Source of the DNA: Pithys albifrons albifrons
Lineage: Eukaryota > Chordata > Aves > Passeriformes > Thamnophilidae
DNA length: 64,000 nucleotides
Direction of reading: 5' to 3'
Assembly: GCF_047495875.1 (NCBI RefSeq)
Contig: NC_092465.1
Coordinates: forward strand, 11,354,660-11,418,659
The notes beneath the pieces were generated by a model. The model was not told the DNA's origin and did not search any database. It was given only the letters and a program-made list of their open reading frames with translations. Positions 37,739 through 50,025 of the stretch are shown here, in pieces (positions within the stretch are counted from its first letter, which is position 1; every line of letters begins with the position of its first letter). A program made the position numbers and the translations under genes.

Positions 37739-40008
37739 CTGGAAAGACAAAGCATAATCTTACTGATTCTTACAATACAGCATCACAACATTTCTCTGAA
37801 GATTTAAGTAAAACCAATTAAGATCTGGGTGGATTCTGATTTCATTCATATAGCTGTCAAGCAAGAGGATCTCTGTATAGGGTTCTGAAGCTTTTCTGAT
37901 TTTGTGCAAGAGGAACAGAACGATACTTGAGTCTAATCCAGAGGAAACACACCAGCCAGCATGGCACCTCCTTGCTGCTCTGGAAGCATCTCTGTTTCTT
38001 TTTATTCAGACACTAACAGAAACACCTAAAGAGAATTCTCTGAATTGCACTACTTGTGCTCTTCCTTGAGCATTGGATTTTAAGCTGCAAGTGTAATCAC
38101 TTTTTTTTTCCTTTTCTTCCTCTCAAAGTAGAAAAAAAAGTTCTGAGTTCTCATCCAATCATTAGCTAGGACACAAGAAGTTCCAGCCTCAGCTCTCCAG
38201 TTTCCATTCCAGTAATGAATTTACAACCTCATCCTGTGTCCAGAAGCTCTAACCAACCAAGCACTGGCATCATCCCAGTTCAAAATGCACTTACTGAATG
38301 GCATGGGAAAATCAGCATTACCTTGATGTGAAAATAAAATGTGCCCTATTTCCATGAGCTCAGGAAATACCACATGGCATTTATATGCTTTAAATAACGT
38401 TAACTTACATGACTGGTAGGGTATCATCAGAGTTAAGAATTAACATTGTCCTACAGATACCAAAAGAGGGGCACAGAAGTGTAGAAGCTTTTCAGATTAG
38501 CATGTGAAACAAAACCTTTCTTCTTTCCCTTCCTTACCCCAACCCATCTTCCAACTCAACAGCCCTTCATCCTGAGCTTCAGGCTCAAGGCTCCTTTGAG
38601 TTATGCTGTGCCCTGTGACTTACTCTGTGCCCTTTCCAAATGTCTTCCAAATATTTCTGACAGGAAAATTGGAAGATGGGATGGATTCCGAGCTTCTGTG
38701 GGTATGCAATTCACACAGAGGTCGTTCTGCTGTCAAACCTGCAAGCAGCGAGTTGCTGAGATACCACTTCCTGATTAACTTAGTTTAATGGCACTGATGG
38801 CTTAAATCATTCTAGCAGCAGGGTCTTAATCCAAACCCCTCCTTCTTCCCTCTCCAAAACCAGGATTTTCTCCTTCCAGCTGAAATGCCACATCAGAATT
38901 TAATACCACGTTCCTGACTGCAGCAAACTGCACAGACCAACCAAATGTGCTCAGAGCCAGCATGAAATAAATCTTAAAGCAGAAAATCCTCATTTGAAGG
39001 TCAGTCTTTTCTAAGAATGTGCTGAAAAGTCACAAAACGATACTTTGTTTTCTCTTCCCTATCCTGAGAAAGGATAAAGTTAACAGAGGAGAGTACAGAA
39101 ATAGGGTTTATACTTGCTGGCCAAGTCTCTCACTTTGAATTTTCCTTGTAATTCCAACAACCAGATTGACTTAATTCCTTTGAGATTATCTAGACCCAAT
39201 TCTCCCCTTTCTTTACCCTCTGTGTCACACCTAAGGGCAGATAAATGCAATTGGATCGATACAGCAGTTGCTTTATAAAGCAAGAACCAGGTTTCCTAAC
39301 CAACTCTATAACAAATAGCAGTCTGTCAGATTTCACATTTGCTGTGAACTTCCAGAGCATTTCCTAGGTCTTATATGGGCATTCCCAGACATTTCAGACA
39401 CTGCTACAGTTTGATTGATACAAGTCAATAACTTGGATTTATTCTGGTGTTCATACATTATATGAAGCATAATTAGCAAAAAACCTATTACAATGGGATT
39501 AATTTTTAATGACAAAAGTAACAGCTTTAGCTGGCCTATAAGCACAAAATTATGCAGTGTCAGGCTATTGAGACCACCAAAATACACCTACTACACAAAG
39601 CCAGGGTCCTCCTGCCAGATGGTCAGCTACTTTGCTTTTAGCAAATGACTGAATGACCCTGGCTTCAATTTCAGTCCATTACCTCTTGTAACAGCCACTG
39701 CAGAAATGCAGATCAGTTTATTCCTTTCACCTCTGCAGTCACATGTGACATATTTCATCACTTGTCTGTACTCCCCCAAGCTACCCATAACCTAAACCAA
39801 CTCTGGACCTTTCCTAACTACCCATGTCTTTGGAGCTTCTGACCATTCCTGCTTGACTGTGACCCCCTACTTTGCTTCACAGTTTTCTTGATGGGATTGC
39901 TCCAGAACTGGTACCTCCAGCACCACAGGAAGCCTTCCTGGAGCCAAGTTCAATGAAAAAAATTTTAAAAAGGCTTCCTTTATTTCATATCTGATATAGG
40001 TGTACCTA

Positions 40009-40056
40009 TTTTATGCTTTTTATGTTTTTTCTTTTTATGCTTTTTATGTTTCACCA
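40009..40056. repeat. Two-copy 24-bp T-rich tandem repeat
   Basis: The motif TATGCTTTTTATGTTT occurs twice, with its first copy near 40012 and the second 24 bp later. The two copies are separated by a T-rich spacer. It sits directly beside the C/A-rich tract at 40063-40130 in a PDIA5 intron. On the minus strand it reads as alternating Lys/His codons, a composition artefact rather than a gene. Confidence 0.8.
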
Positions 40057-40062
40057 AAGCAT

Positions 40063-40130
40063 CCCCCCCAAAACCAAAAACAACCCAACCCCAAACCCAA
40101 AAAACAAACAAAACCCCAAAACAAAACACC
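40063..40130 (-). other. G-quadruplex-type tract on the PDIA5 sense strand
   Basis: The plus strand is C/A-only for about 68 bp, with C runs at 40063-40069 (7), 40084-40086 (3), 40089-40092 (4), 40096-40098 (3) and 40114-40117 (4). The minus strand, which is the PDIA5 coding sense, therefore has five G runs separated by T-rich loops. This could fold as a quadruplex in DNA or in the pre-mRNA. It lies in the intron between exons 42329-42396 and 37647-37738. Confidence 0.6.
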
Positions 40131-42328
40131 TGAAAACCAACAAACATCAAAGAAGGAAAGCACTTCAGCATATTCTCAAGCCAGTCTTTACTGAGCATAA
40201 CATTCTGGCACACTCATGAAGTCTATGGGAATTAAGAGGATTCTGAAGTGCTTTGCTGACCACCAGCTCCCTCCCTGCTCTGTGGCCACAGTGCATCAGT
40301 CACAGTCACTCACCAGAGCCCACCCAAACCTCCAACCACAGGAATCTCTCATGCCAAGGATAAAATAAGCCCACTTCTGATTTGGTGCCCTTTTCCCATC
40401 TGCACTGGGTGCAATGGAATTGCAAGATCTAATCAGAATATAAACTGAAAATACCACCTCACCTTCCTCTCAGTAACAGCCCTGGGACAAGAAACAACTG
40501 AGGGACCACAGCAACCAGTGACAGGTACAGTTCACCTTTTCATTTTTACAACCTCTTAAAAAGGCAATACTGTACTTCATTTTCCTGCTATATAACAGCC
40601 ATAATCGCTTTTGAGCCTGGCACATCCTGACAACTAATGACAGGTCAGATTAGAAGGCCAAACCTTCAGCTCATCCAAACCAATCATAAACTTTTCAGCA
40701 AAGTCTGACCTGGAGGTCAACACGACTCTAAGGTGCGCCATGAATAATTTATGATGGGTGCAGCACAGTTAACTTTAGAAATGGCAAGCTGTGTACACAT
40801 CCCACTCAGGAAGCTAATTAGGCCAAATATTGACAAACAGACTGACTTTTGTGGAAGACACGGGTTGCAGTGGCACAACTGGACTGTCCTCTTAGCTGAT
40901 CCTGCACTACAACACTCCACTGCAAAAAGTTGTGTCCCGGCCCTGTCATTCAGCTGTGTGGGATTAGACTGCATCCATAGTAATGATTTCCAAGTGAGGA
41001 AGGAAATACTTGAACTAGAATAGATGTAGATTTTCAAATCTCTTGTCTGAATTTAATGAAATGAGCAGCATATGGAGAAGGAAGCGATAACTGAAAGAGA
41101 ACACAGCGCTCTGCAGCATGCCAAGTCTCTGGCACTGCCCCTGTAGGTGTTCTTTGCATTCCTAACTTCAGTTCACTCCACACCTCAAAATGCACCTCCA
41201 CCCAAGGCACAAGTGCCTTCCCAAAGACTGCAGCACACACTCCACGAGGGGAGATGGCATTAGAGTACTGCCTGCCTAGACAAAAACATTCTTGAAAATA
41301 CCTCCAAGAGTTGTACTGTGTCCTAAATAAACCCGAATAACTCCCACTCATTTCAGCCCTAAGCAAACAAGAGAAAACACTTCTCAAAAACAACTGGTTT
41401 GGAGACTGCTGGGGAGTCTGACAGCACTAGGTGGTCATTAGCAGGAATGGCCAGAGCTGCCATAGCAATGAACTTCAGTGCTTCATCTTTTTCTCCCAAG
41501 GAAACCTGTAACCTCAACAGTGAATGATCCAACAGGTAGGATCAGACCAAATCCTGCGAAATCCATGAAACAACAATCCTATTTCTTTGTACTTCATGTA
41601 TTATTGGCATCATACAAATTATATGTTAAGCACATTATAAAACCTTGACTCAGGAGGTGTCTTTGACTTGCTTAGAGAGATCAATATGTCTTAGTAGTAC
41701 AGTGGGGTAACTAAATTATTGTGACTGCTGTTAATGGACTTTATTACAGTCAAAACTGACTTTCATATCAATCTGGCATCACTGCTAACTTTGACAGAGC
41801 TATAGTTAAACTCTAAGGTTCTATTAATGCTTACTGGCAAGGAGGGTGTCCAGTAGCTTATGCAGGGAAATCCCCCTCCAATAACACTGTGATTCTCCAC
41901 TAAAAAAGGGGATTCATAATCGCTATAAGGGCATCCATCCCTGACCTTGCTATGAAATGCCAGGCCAGAAAGCTGATAAAACCCCTTATAAAAATATTTC
42001 TTTCCTTACCAAAATGAGTACAAAAGGCTCACAAACTCACAAATTAGAGGCTAAACATAAATCTACATAATGTCAGAGCTTGTTTCCCCACAGCAAAAAC
42101 TACACTGGATCTAAAAGGCAAGTGAGTTAACACCTCATCTCCAAAGTTTTAGAAGAATAAAAACCAAGAGAGACAATCCTTAAGGGATCTGGAATAGAGT
42201 GATTTATTTCTGTTTTTTTCAACTTGATTAAAAGTTCTCCAATTTGATAAATATTTGTGGGTTTAAATAGTACAAAAAAAGAAGTGTTGAAAGGATTTTT
42301 AAAATTTCATATAAATCTTCTCACTTAC

Positions 42329-42396
42329 ATATTTACCCTTCAGTTCTGTGGCTGCCTGCTGATAAGATGGCATCATTCTCTTACAAACACCACACC
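42329..42396 (-). CDS. PDIA5: PDIA5 coding exon, active site 1 (CGVC) (approx. residues 181-203)
   Basis: This 68-bp exon starts with GG completing the split Trp codon, followed by CGVCKRMMPSYQQAATELKG and then KY. It carries the first CxxC redox motif. The two cysteines correspond to Cys182 and Cys185 in human numbering. Human PDIA5 has CSMC at this site as I recall it, so the two middle residues differ here. The acceptor is CAG and the donor is GTAAGT; the exon ends in phase 0. The cysteine pair is the predicted thiol-disulfide exchange centre of catalytic domain 1. Confidence 0.96.
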
Positions 42397-45300
42397 CTGA
42401 TAAAAAAGAAATGGTGTAAGTAACATGCTAACAACTCTATTCAGCCTGTTATACAGTATCTATGTTCCAAAGCATTTGAAATAATATTTTATATTAAAAA
42501 AATTTAAACCAAAATTCTTCATCTGCTTCACTAAATCATTATGTGAGTATTAGTTTCTAAGGATGTTGCTTCTTGTTACAAGTCTCTATTTTTGCACATT
42601 TTTCATGCTTTTCATTTTCACATTCATTTTTCATCCCAGTTTGAAAAGAGTAACACCATCTTACATTCCTCAGGCTCTGAGCTGAGCCCAGAGGGGAACA
42701 TAAGATGAAACACATATATCAAAAGTCAACAGAAGATGTCATAATTGTGAACTCAGACAAAAAGCTTTGTGTATTTCTGGTCTTTTAAGGGACAGGGGGA
42801 GGTAATGGGATTCATCCCAGCTTAACAAGGCTTTGAAATTAATTTGAGATGCATTTCCTAAACACATTACACAGACATCAAGTGTTAAACAGTGCTCTGT
42901 TAATTGAGAAGTCATAACTCAGAAGCAACAGCCCTCGTAAGATACAATACTGTGCTGTGGAAAAGACAAACTGCAAGGGAGGAAGACCACCAATGTATAT
43001 CTGGAGTGTGCTGAGAGCTGTTTGATGACGCTCTGCAGTGCTAAGCAGATTAGCAGTAAATCACCTTGTAAGCAGCAGTTTTCACTCCTGCCAAGTAAAA
43101 TCCTTGCATGCAGATGGGAACGGGCAGGAGTGCAGACAGCATGAAAGAAAGGAAGCTGGAGCCAAGCACTCCAGATGCTTATTGTGGAAACTCTTGGGTC
43201 CACCACAGGACAGTAGTCAACATTTTTGTTTCGGTGAAGAGACAAGAGTTTTGAAAATATCTTCCAGAAAGGAGGCACAGATTTCGCAACCACTGGTTTA
43301 GGATCACACCAGCATGCCTGGAAAGAACATCCTTTAATCAGAAGAAAAAGAGTTCTTGTTTCTGTGGTCTTCCGACCCTTGATCTCTCTGCTCAAATTGA
43401 CAGTGAGGTTGTTAAATTAGTGCTGGTCAAAATGACAATTTCTTGGTGGGCAGAGACCTCTCACTGAAGGCCCACTGAGTTCTTGCAGTTTCATCCAAAC
43501 CACCGGACAGATATTTAAAGATGTGAGTTGTTAACATCATTTTCTGGATCCCCCTGTTTCTTCTCCCTATACAGCCTCAGGCCCTGAACTCCTGCTGCAG
43601 ATTTTCTTGTCTTCCCCTTCTTTCTACTCCCTGGAATGCCTTCTGGAGCACAGGCACATTCCAGCCATCACCCCAATCATCCTCCTCTTCCCAGCTTTGC
43701 TTCTGCCTCAAACTTGCTGCTCCCAAACCCACTTAGTACACCCTCTCCTGCCCACTGTTTCTGGGTTATATTGTTCAAGACACTGACAAACCACATATAC
43801 CTCTCAACAGCTATAAAGGGTAACCACAAAAAACTAATTTTCTTCTTTCCTCTTGTATTTTGCTTCAAAAAGGGGAGTGTAATTAAACAGTATTTCCACT
43901 AGTTAACACCTTCATTTTTAAAGCCCTGTTTTCAATGATGTTATAAACAGCTCCTTGTTGTTGCCAAATCCAAACAGTCTCTTGCAGGAGTCTTCTTTGA
44001 CAGAGTTAACAACAAATAAATATGAATGCCTATAAGTATACCTAATTTTTCATCTTTAGTGCAGTCTGACTTTATAATAGAGGTCTGAAAGCACAGTGAA
44101 TGGTCTCCAAATGGCAGGTAATATCTTCTGAGGAAAGCATGCCTTTGCTCTGAGTCGTTTCACCCAGACCAAGCATTCCTGCAATATTAAAGAAACTACA
44201 TTGAAGTTTGCAGTTGCTTTCATCTCCCTCTACACCGGTAGGTAATGAAAGAGCCCATTCCCTATGAATCTGCCACAATGAATCTAAAGCCTCTGCAACC
44301 AACAAAGCAGAGAAATAAGGCAGCTGTCTTCTCCGTAGCTTCCCAGACAAAGTCTCTGATGTCCTCTCATGCCAATGACCTCCCTGAGCCACCTCTTACA
44401 AGAAAAAAAAAAGCAGAATTTCTTTTATTAGTGATCAGTCTTGATTAGCTGCTCCCAATTATGAAAGATAACACCTGTATGTAAGCAATAACTTCAGCTG
44501 CCTGAAGCCCTTATTTTAATGCAACTGTTGGATGTATTCTGTCTCCAGTAAAAGGAGTAAGAAAAAAAAATTGGACAAGAACCAAGTCAGAAGGTCTTGT
44601 GTGTTAAATAAAAAATGAGGGAGTTACAAATTGAGAAATCAGAAGGGAGGGGAAAAAACCTTACAAGCAGACTTCCTTCACAGCAGTTTAGAAAGCAGCA
44701 AAAGTATTACAGCACTGAAAACTAGCAGGTGTTTTGCCACTTCAAAAGAAGAGAAACCGGAAGGAGGAGGGTTTCTTGGGGAATGGTTCAAAGAGAACAA
44801 AGGGTTATATACAGCACATTTCAGAATAGACTCAGTTGTGGAAAACAATTATTCCTGATACAGGTAAACTGTGAAGGTACTCTGCAGCTCAGCTCTCCCT
44901 GAAGGGGCAATTTACAGCAGAGCAGGCGTGTCGGCTCCCGCTGATGCCAAGGCGGCAGCAGCAACTGGGAACGACCACACACCACTCCAGGACACAGAGA
45001 ACCCCAACTGCAGAGTCTGAGGGCACAGAGCTCCCAGAGACTTAATTAAAAAACTGTTCTTTTAGTGACATATCAAAGTAAGTCTTGGGCAACTCTGGCC
45101 ATCATGGCAGTACTCAGATGAGACAAAAAGGGTAGACTGCCATTTCAGACAGTAATTACAAGAGAAAATACACTGAGAAACACCAGATAATGCTGCCAGC
45201 TGTGCTGGGACACAGTTTTGAGCAGAATCAGACAGGAAATTGCTAGTGGTACCTAACAACAATTTCCCTATCAGGGCAGTGCTGACAGGCTTTTCTAGCT

Positions 45301-45984
45301 GAGGTCACACATTTGTACCATTCTCATGGCTCCCCTGCATTCCAACAGAGCAACAACTCCAGTGCAACACTATCTTTCCTGGAGGAGCTGGAAAGACTCT
45401 CACATAAGCAGTCACCAGGAAACACAAAAAAGCAGTTGTAAATCTGCAAAATTAAGGAACAAGCCACAACTGCAATGACAAGATAGTGGCAATACAAGGT
45501 CAAGGTCACAAAAGAAATGGAAATACTCCAATGTGCTCTTCTCTCTTCCTGAAATCCCATTTGTATTTGAGTTACTCCTGCCATGTAGGTAGGAACACAC
45601 AGAGGGCCTCCAGGATGGAATAGGAACGACAGTCCTGCTCCTGACCACTGTGCTCTTCCCTCTGCCTGCAGCATACAGTGTTTCTGTTCTGTACAACACA
45701 AATCTAGAAACCAAAGTGGATAACCAAATTACAGAATGCAGCTACTTCAAAGAACATTGAGCAAGAGTCATCATCACAAGAGAAAGAGACAAAACTAGGG
45801 CACAAGCAACGGACAACCAGGGAAAAAGCTGAGGACAAACAGGCAGAAGAACACAAGGAGTTGAGTGATAAAGGTACAAGATGGTATTAGTAAAGCACAG
45901 GTGAAGCTTCTAGACAGACTTCTAGACATCTATCTCTCAGTGGAGAAGGGAGAGAGAGGTGCCAGGGCACACTGCATTACTTAC
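42397..45984 (-). other. PDIA5: PDIA5 intron (3588 bp) splitting active-site 1 Trp codon
   Basis: A phase-1 intron in the Trp codon (T|GG) immediately before CGVC. It contains a 158-codon minus-strand open frame at 42919-43395 that looks like chance. No repeat family was recognised. Confidence 0.93.
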
Positions 45985-46045
45985 ATGGGGCATAGAACAT
46001 CATCAAAAGGGGTTTATCTTCCTTCTTCAGAAGCCTTCTCAATTC
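45985..46045 (-). CDS. PDIA5: PDIA5 coding exon, first half of catalytic thioredoxin domain 1 (approx. residues 161-181)
   Basis: This 61-bp exon encodes ELRRLLKKEDKPLLMMFYAP plus the first base of a Trp codon. It is the alpha-1/beta-3 part of the thioredoxin fold, ending just before the redox motif. The acceptor is TAG after a pyrimidine-rich stretch and the donor is GTAAGT. The Trp codon is split T|GG and is completed by the exon at 42329-42396. Human PDIA5 has DFRRLLKKEEKPLLIMFYAPW here as remembered, so the match is nearly complete. Confidence 0.95.
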
Positions 46046-47313
46046 CTAGTGAACGAACCAAAGAAAATAAAAAACAGACCTATACCAAATGACACCTCTT
46101 ATTATTTGTATTACAATGCTAAAAAATTAAAATATGTATTCACAGAACACAGGCTCATTTATCTGAAGGAAAAGGGATCATATTTTTTAACAGACAAGAC
46201 TCAATTCTTTTTTCCCTGGCTCAATTTTAACTTGAAAGATGACGACAAAATTTATTATAGATCCAAATATCTGCTGAATATCCTAGACCAGTATCTTCAC
46301 TGTTAATATGTAGAAGTTCCATGGTTTAGTTCATTCTCTGACTGGAAACTCTTTCTTCGCTAACACATCCAAAAATCCATACTGTAATTCAAAAAGTCAG
46401 ACTCAATAATAACAAAACAAGTACAGTTTTCACACTATGAAACCTTGCCAAAGCTATGAGATGCCATAAGAAAAAGATTTTTCAGTACCAGCATGATAGA
46501 GAATCTAGATGAAGTTTTCAAATTGAATGCAACCCTTGGAAGCCTTGTAATAGAGTATAGAAGGTGAACATTAAAAATTAATCTGCCTACAAAAACTGAA
46601 TGTCAAAATAACCATTTCTAATATTAAAAATGAAAGCTAGAAAATTGAAAAAGCCCTTTACAAAATACCAGCTAGAGTCCAATCAATTAAAGTTTAAAAA
46701 ATCTATAGACTAGAAAAGTAATACAAAAGACCAAGCTGATTATATTAGAAAGAATATAATGGGTAACTCTGCAGTGGCACTGGGTTTTTAAGGCAGTTTC
46801 ATAGAATTTGCTGCTGTCTCACTTAACACTGAGAGGACAGTTACTATATAAAGTTAAATCCTTCAAAATCTGGATCCTGTTTTATTTCCTGCTCCACATT
46901 TCCTGACCTCAGGCCCATGAGGGAACCCACGGTCTAATAACAACCTGTAGTTTTAAGAGCAGCATTTCACCTCCTACTTGTATTCTGCAGTGATTGCATC
47001 TTGCAGGGTGCCACACTTCCCTGAGACTCACAGGGCTCTTCCACCACACCATCCACAAGCTCTGATACTTGCTGTGTGGCTGCCAGAGTAATAGCATGAC
47101 CCCATGCAGGGGAGAGGAAGGTAGGAAGCAGAGGATTTTACAGTAATCACAACCCATAATCTTTGTCAAATCATTTTAAACAGTTTGAGTGCTTTAAACT
47201 TCCCTTCCAAAGAAATGAAATAATGAGGATTCACTATGAGTTAATACAAACATACACACTCCCTTCATCCCATATATTTATAAAACAACAAACACTCTAT
47301 CCAGCTAATGTAC
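46046..47313 (-). other. PDIA5: PDIA5 intron (1268 bp)
   Basis: A phase-0 intron with a weak GTACAT donor and a TAG acceptor preceded by TTTATTTTCTTTGGTTCG. Nothing else was recognised. Confidence 0.93.
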
Positions 47314-47406
47314 CTTTTCACTGTCAACATGCACAATATCTTTGGCTTCAGGATCTTCTTCCCATAGTGGAGCACCTTCTGGATCCTTGAGAAAGGCCAC
47401 CATAGA
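47314..47406 (-). CDS. PDIA5: PDIA5 coding exon, linker into catalytic domain 1 (approx. residues 130-160)
   Basis: This exon is exactly 93 bp, 31 codons, in phase 0 at both ends. It starts SMVAFLKDPEGAPLWEEDPE and ends DSEK, matching the human linker with its LKDP...PLWEEDP core. The acceptor is CAG. The donor reads GTACAT, which departs from the GTRAGT consensus at several positions and looks weak. It encodes the last helix of the N-terminal domain, an acidic linker and the first beta strand of catalytic domain 1. Because it is symmetric in phase, skipping it would keep the frame. Confidence 0.95.
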
Positions 47407-49991
47407 CTGTAATAGACAGGGCAACAAAGCTTTTAAAGGAAAACTAAAGGAAACTGTGAGACAACCAATCTCAAGTCCATGCTGTCACACAAACCTCATC
47501 CCATTAGTGTCTTTGCTTTCCTGCTCATAAACTCATCTGCTCTAATGCAGTTAGCACAAACTTCCTGTTGCAGGACCAAGTGATACATGGGTGCGGACCT
47601 TCCTCATAACTGATGTTCCAACTCAGCAGTTCCCATTTCCACTATAAAAATGGGGAAAACAGCATGGAAGTGGATCAAACACAGAGAGTAGCTTCAAGAA
47701 TCCTTCAGAGAGCTCTTTCAATGGTACTTCCACAGCTATTCCCTGGGCGAGCTGTAAAAATTTCTCTTTATGCAGAGGTCAGACTACCATGCCCTTCACC
47801 ATATCTGAGTAACCTTTGAATCCAATAGGACTAGCTGGAGAGCACACTGATACATGCTGTGAGCAAAAGTAATGAACTCCACACTTACAGATCAAACTGC
47901 TTATTTGCTCAAAGACTAATCCACCAATAGTTCCCTCTACTACCCATCTACCTGGAAACTGCACTCAATGGATTTTTATGTAGGAGAATAAGAAACAAAC
48001 ATGACAGAAGTACCAGACTCTACGATTCTGCAGCTGCCACAATCAACAAGCAGAGTACACATAACATGTACTTTGAAACTGCTTTACCCAAATGACATGC
48101 AACCAACAATCCCAGACCATAGACAGTCTATCAGAAGGACATACTCCCTGATGGCTCTGACTTCAGCCTGAGCCTGAAGGAAACTCCAGGCCTCCTAAGT
48201 CAACCGGATGCTCTCCATGTATTCCGGCAGTCACGCTACCCCCTCTTTCCAGCTCTACATGGAAGCATGGGGTTGACCACTGTTGGCCTCAGATGTCTGT
48301 GCTCTAGTTAACAATTCCTGCTATTCCATGTTCATTCACCACTCAGACTGACTCCATTTCTTTCTCTATGGCATTGCTTCTTGGTGTGTATCCTGTCCCA
48401 GACAGGATCTCTGCCACACCAGTAGTGAGGTCCCTGAGGAGCTTCCTTCAATGTAGAAATGAGTGGACAATGCTGCCACAGCAGCACTAAGAGAGTTCAC
48501 TTGGAACTGGAGAAAAGAAAAGCTTCATTAAAGCCTTTTGCAGTCCCATGGGGTATTTTGCCAAAGCAGCCCATGACTGAAGAGAAGAGCTGAGTATATA
48601 GTGACATACACACCAAGAATATCTATCTAAAAGCCCAGGTATGTACTCCACCTTCCCAAGAGCAGGTGGACAGCTCTCCTGGTAACACATGCCACTGCTG
48701 GGACAGTCTCAGAGACACTTTTGCTGCCTCTCTGCCTTTGGTGGGGTTGTTCTGGTACAACATCCCCGCAGCTTATCAGCAGGGAGGGGAGTTCAGCTCA
48801 CTTTCCTGCATCTCAGTTGCTACTGCAAGGCTCATAAGGCTTCAGAGCTTACAGGATCCATTTATTGCATTTATGTTTCTGTCTACTTGCACAGCTAATA
48901 TTGAAAAGATTTGTCTTATCACAAGAGGCAGCATATATCAGTCACCAGACAGCAAGCAAAGCACTTAAGGTACACAGTAAGAAGACCTAAGGGGCGAGGT
49001 AGTAGTGTTAGGGCCACAAACACTTCAAGAAGAAATTGTTTTAAAATGGCATTAGCAGAGAGAGGAGGTAGCTAGGGAAAAAAACCCCATATATAAAATC
49101 AAGTAATTTACAATGGAGTCACAGCGTAAAAAGCTCTAAACCTAGAAGCATTAACATCCCAAATGACATCCTAAGAAGACTAATAATATGTGGCGAAAAG
49201 AAAGAAGATGACAAAACAGCAGTGACTTTTAGGACAGCTGCAACAAGTTTTGCTCAGTCAGTCTGCACAGACCTCAACTATACACTGGAGAGGAGGAGAG
49301 AGGGTCAACATTTTAAACAGCTAATGAGTGTAATTGACTCTGCTAGTTTCAAGAATTCCTGCATGCCAAGTTCAGTCATGCAGAAACAGATGCGGTTAGA
49401 GGATGGGGGATTAAAGAGATTTAATTCATCCAGCCTCTCCCTCTCAGCCAAGACAGAAAAAAATTAGATGTGTAATGTTTTCTGGCAGGAGCAGGCAGTA
49501 CGTTGCCTTGTCCTCATTTCTCCATGTGGTGAAGAGAACTTCCCTTGTTGCTTTAAATAGGGAAGAACAACACCCAAACAAACCACAGCACTTTTTAATC
49601 ACAGAAAAGCACTGGTCCCCAGGCTGCTGGGTCAGAGACCACATCAAGGTCCAGGGCACAGCAACTCTTCTGTTGTAGAATCAGCTACACTCCTGTTCTG
49701 CAGTGATATGGTCAGGACCTGTTTTGACCTCACAGAGCCACAATGGGCTGTAACCTGATGCCTGAATCACTGCGACAGCTTTCAGCCTTAAACATCGATT
49801 CAGTAGGATACAGGACGTGGCTTCATCCAGCCAATGGCTGCTGAAAGCAAGCAAGTTCTAACAGCAGAGCTGGTGATCATACACATGGACCTAGGTTTTA
49901 ACCTGGAAAAAAAATGGACAAACACATCCCTGCACTTTTCACTCCTGTAAAGTGTCATGCAGTAGGGATGCTTATAGAAACACTTGCCTCA

Positions 49992-50025
<34 letters not shown>

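Larger units (their letters stand above)
37739..42328 (-). other. PDIA5: PDIA5 intron (4590 bp)
   Basis: A phase-0 intron between KY and VLAG. It contains the 24-bp tandem repeat and the sense-strand G-run tract at 40009-40130. Otherwise it is unremarkable. Confidence 0.93.

Noticed and set aside
42919..43395. 158-codon minus-strand open frame, the longest in the window
   Set aside because: It lies wholly inside a PDIA5 intron. Its translation has no recognisable domain and shows no exon-like borders or biased composition. Length alone is reachable by chance in 64 kb.
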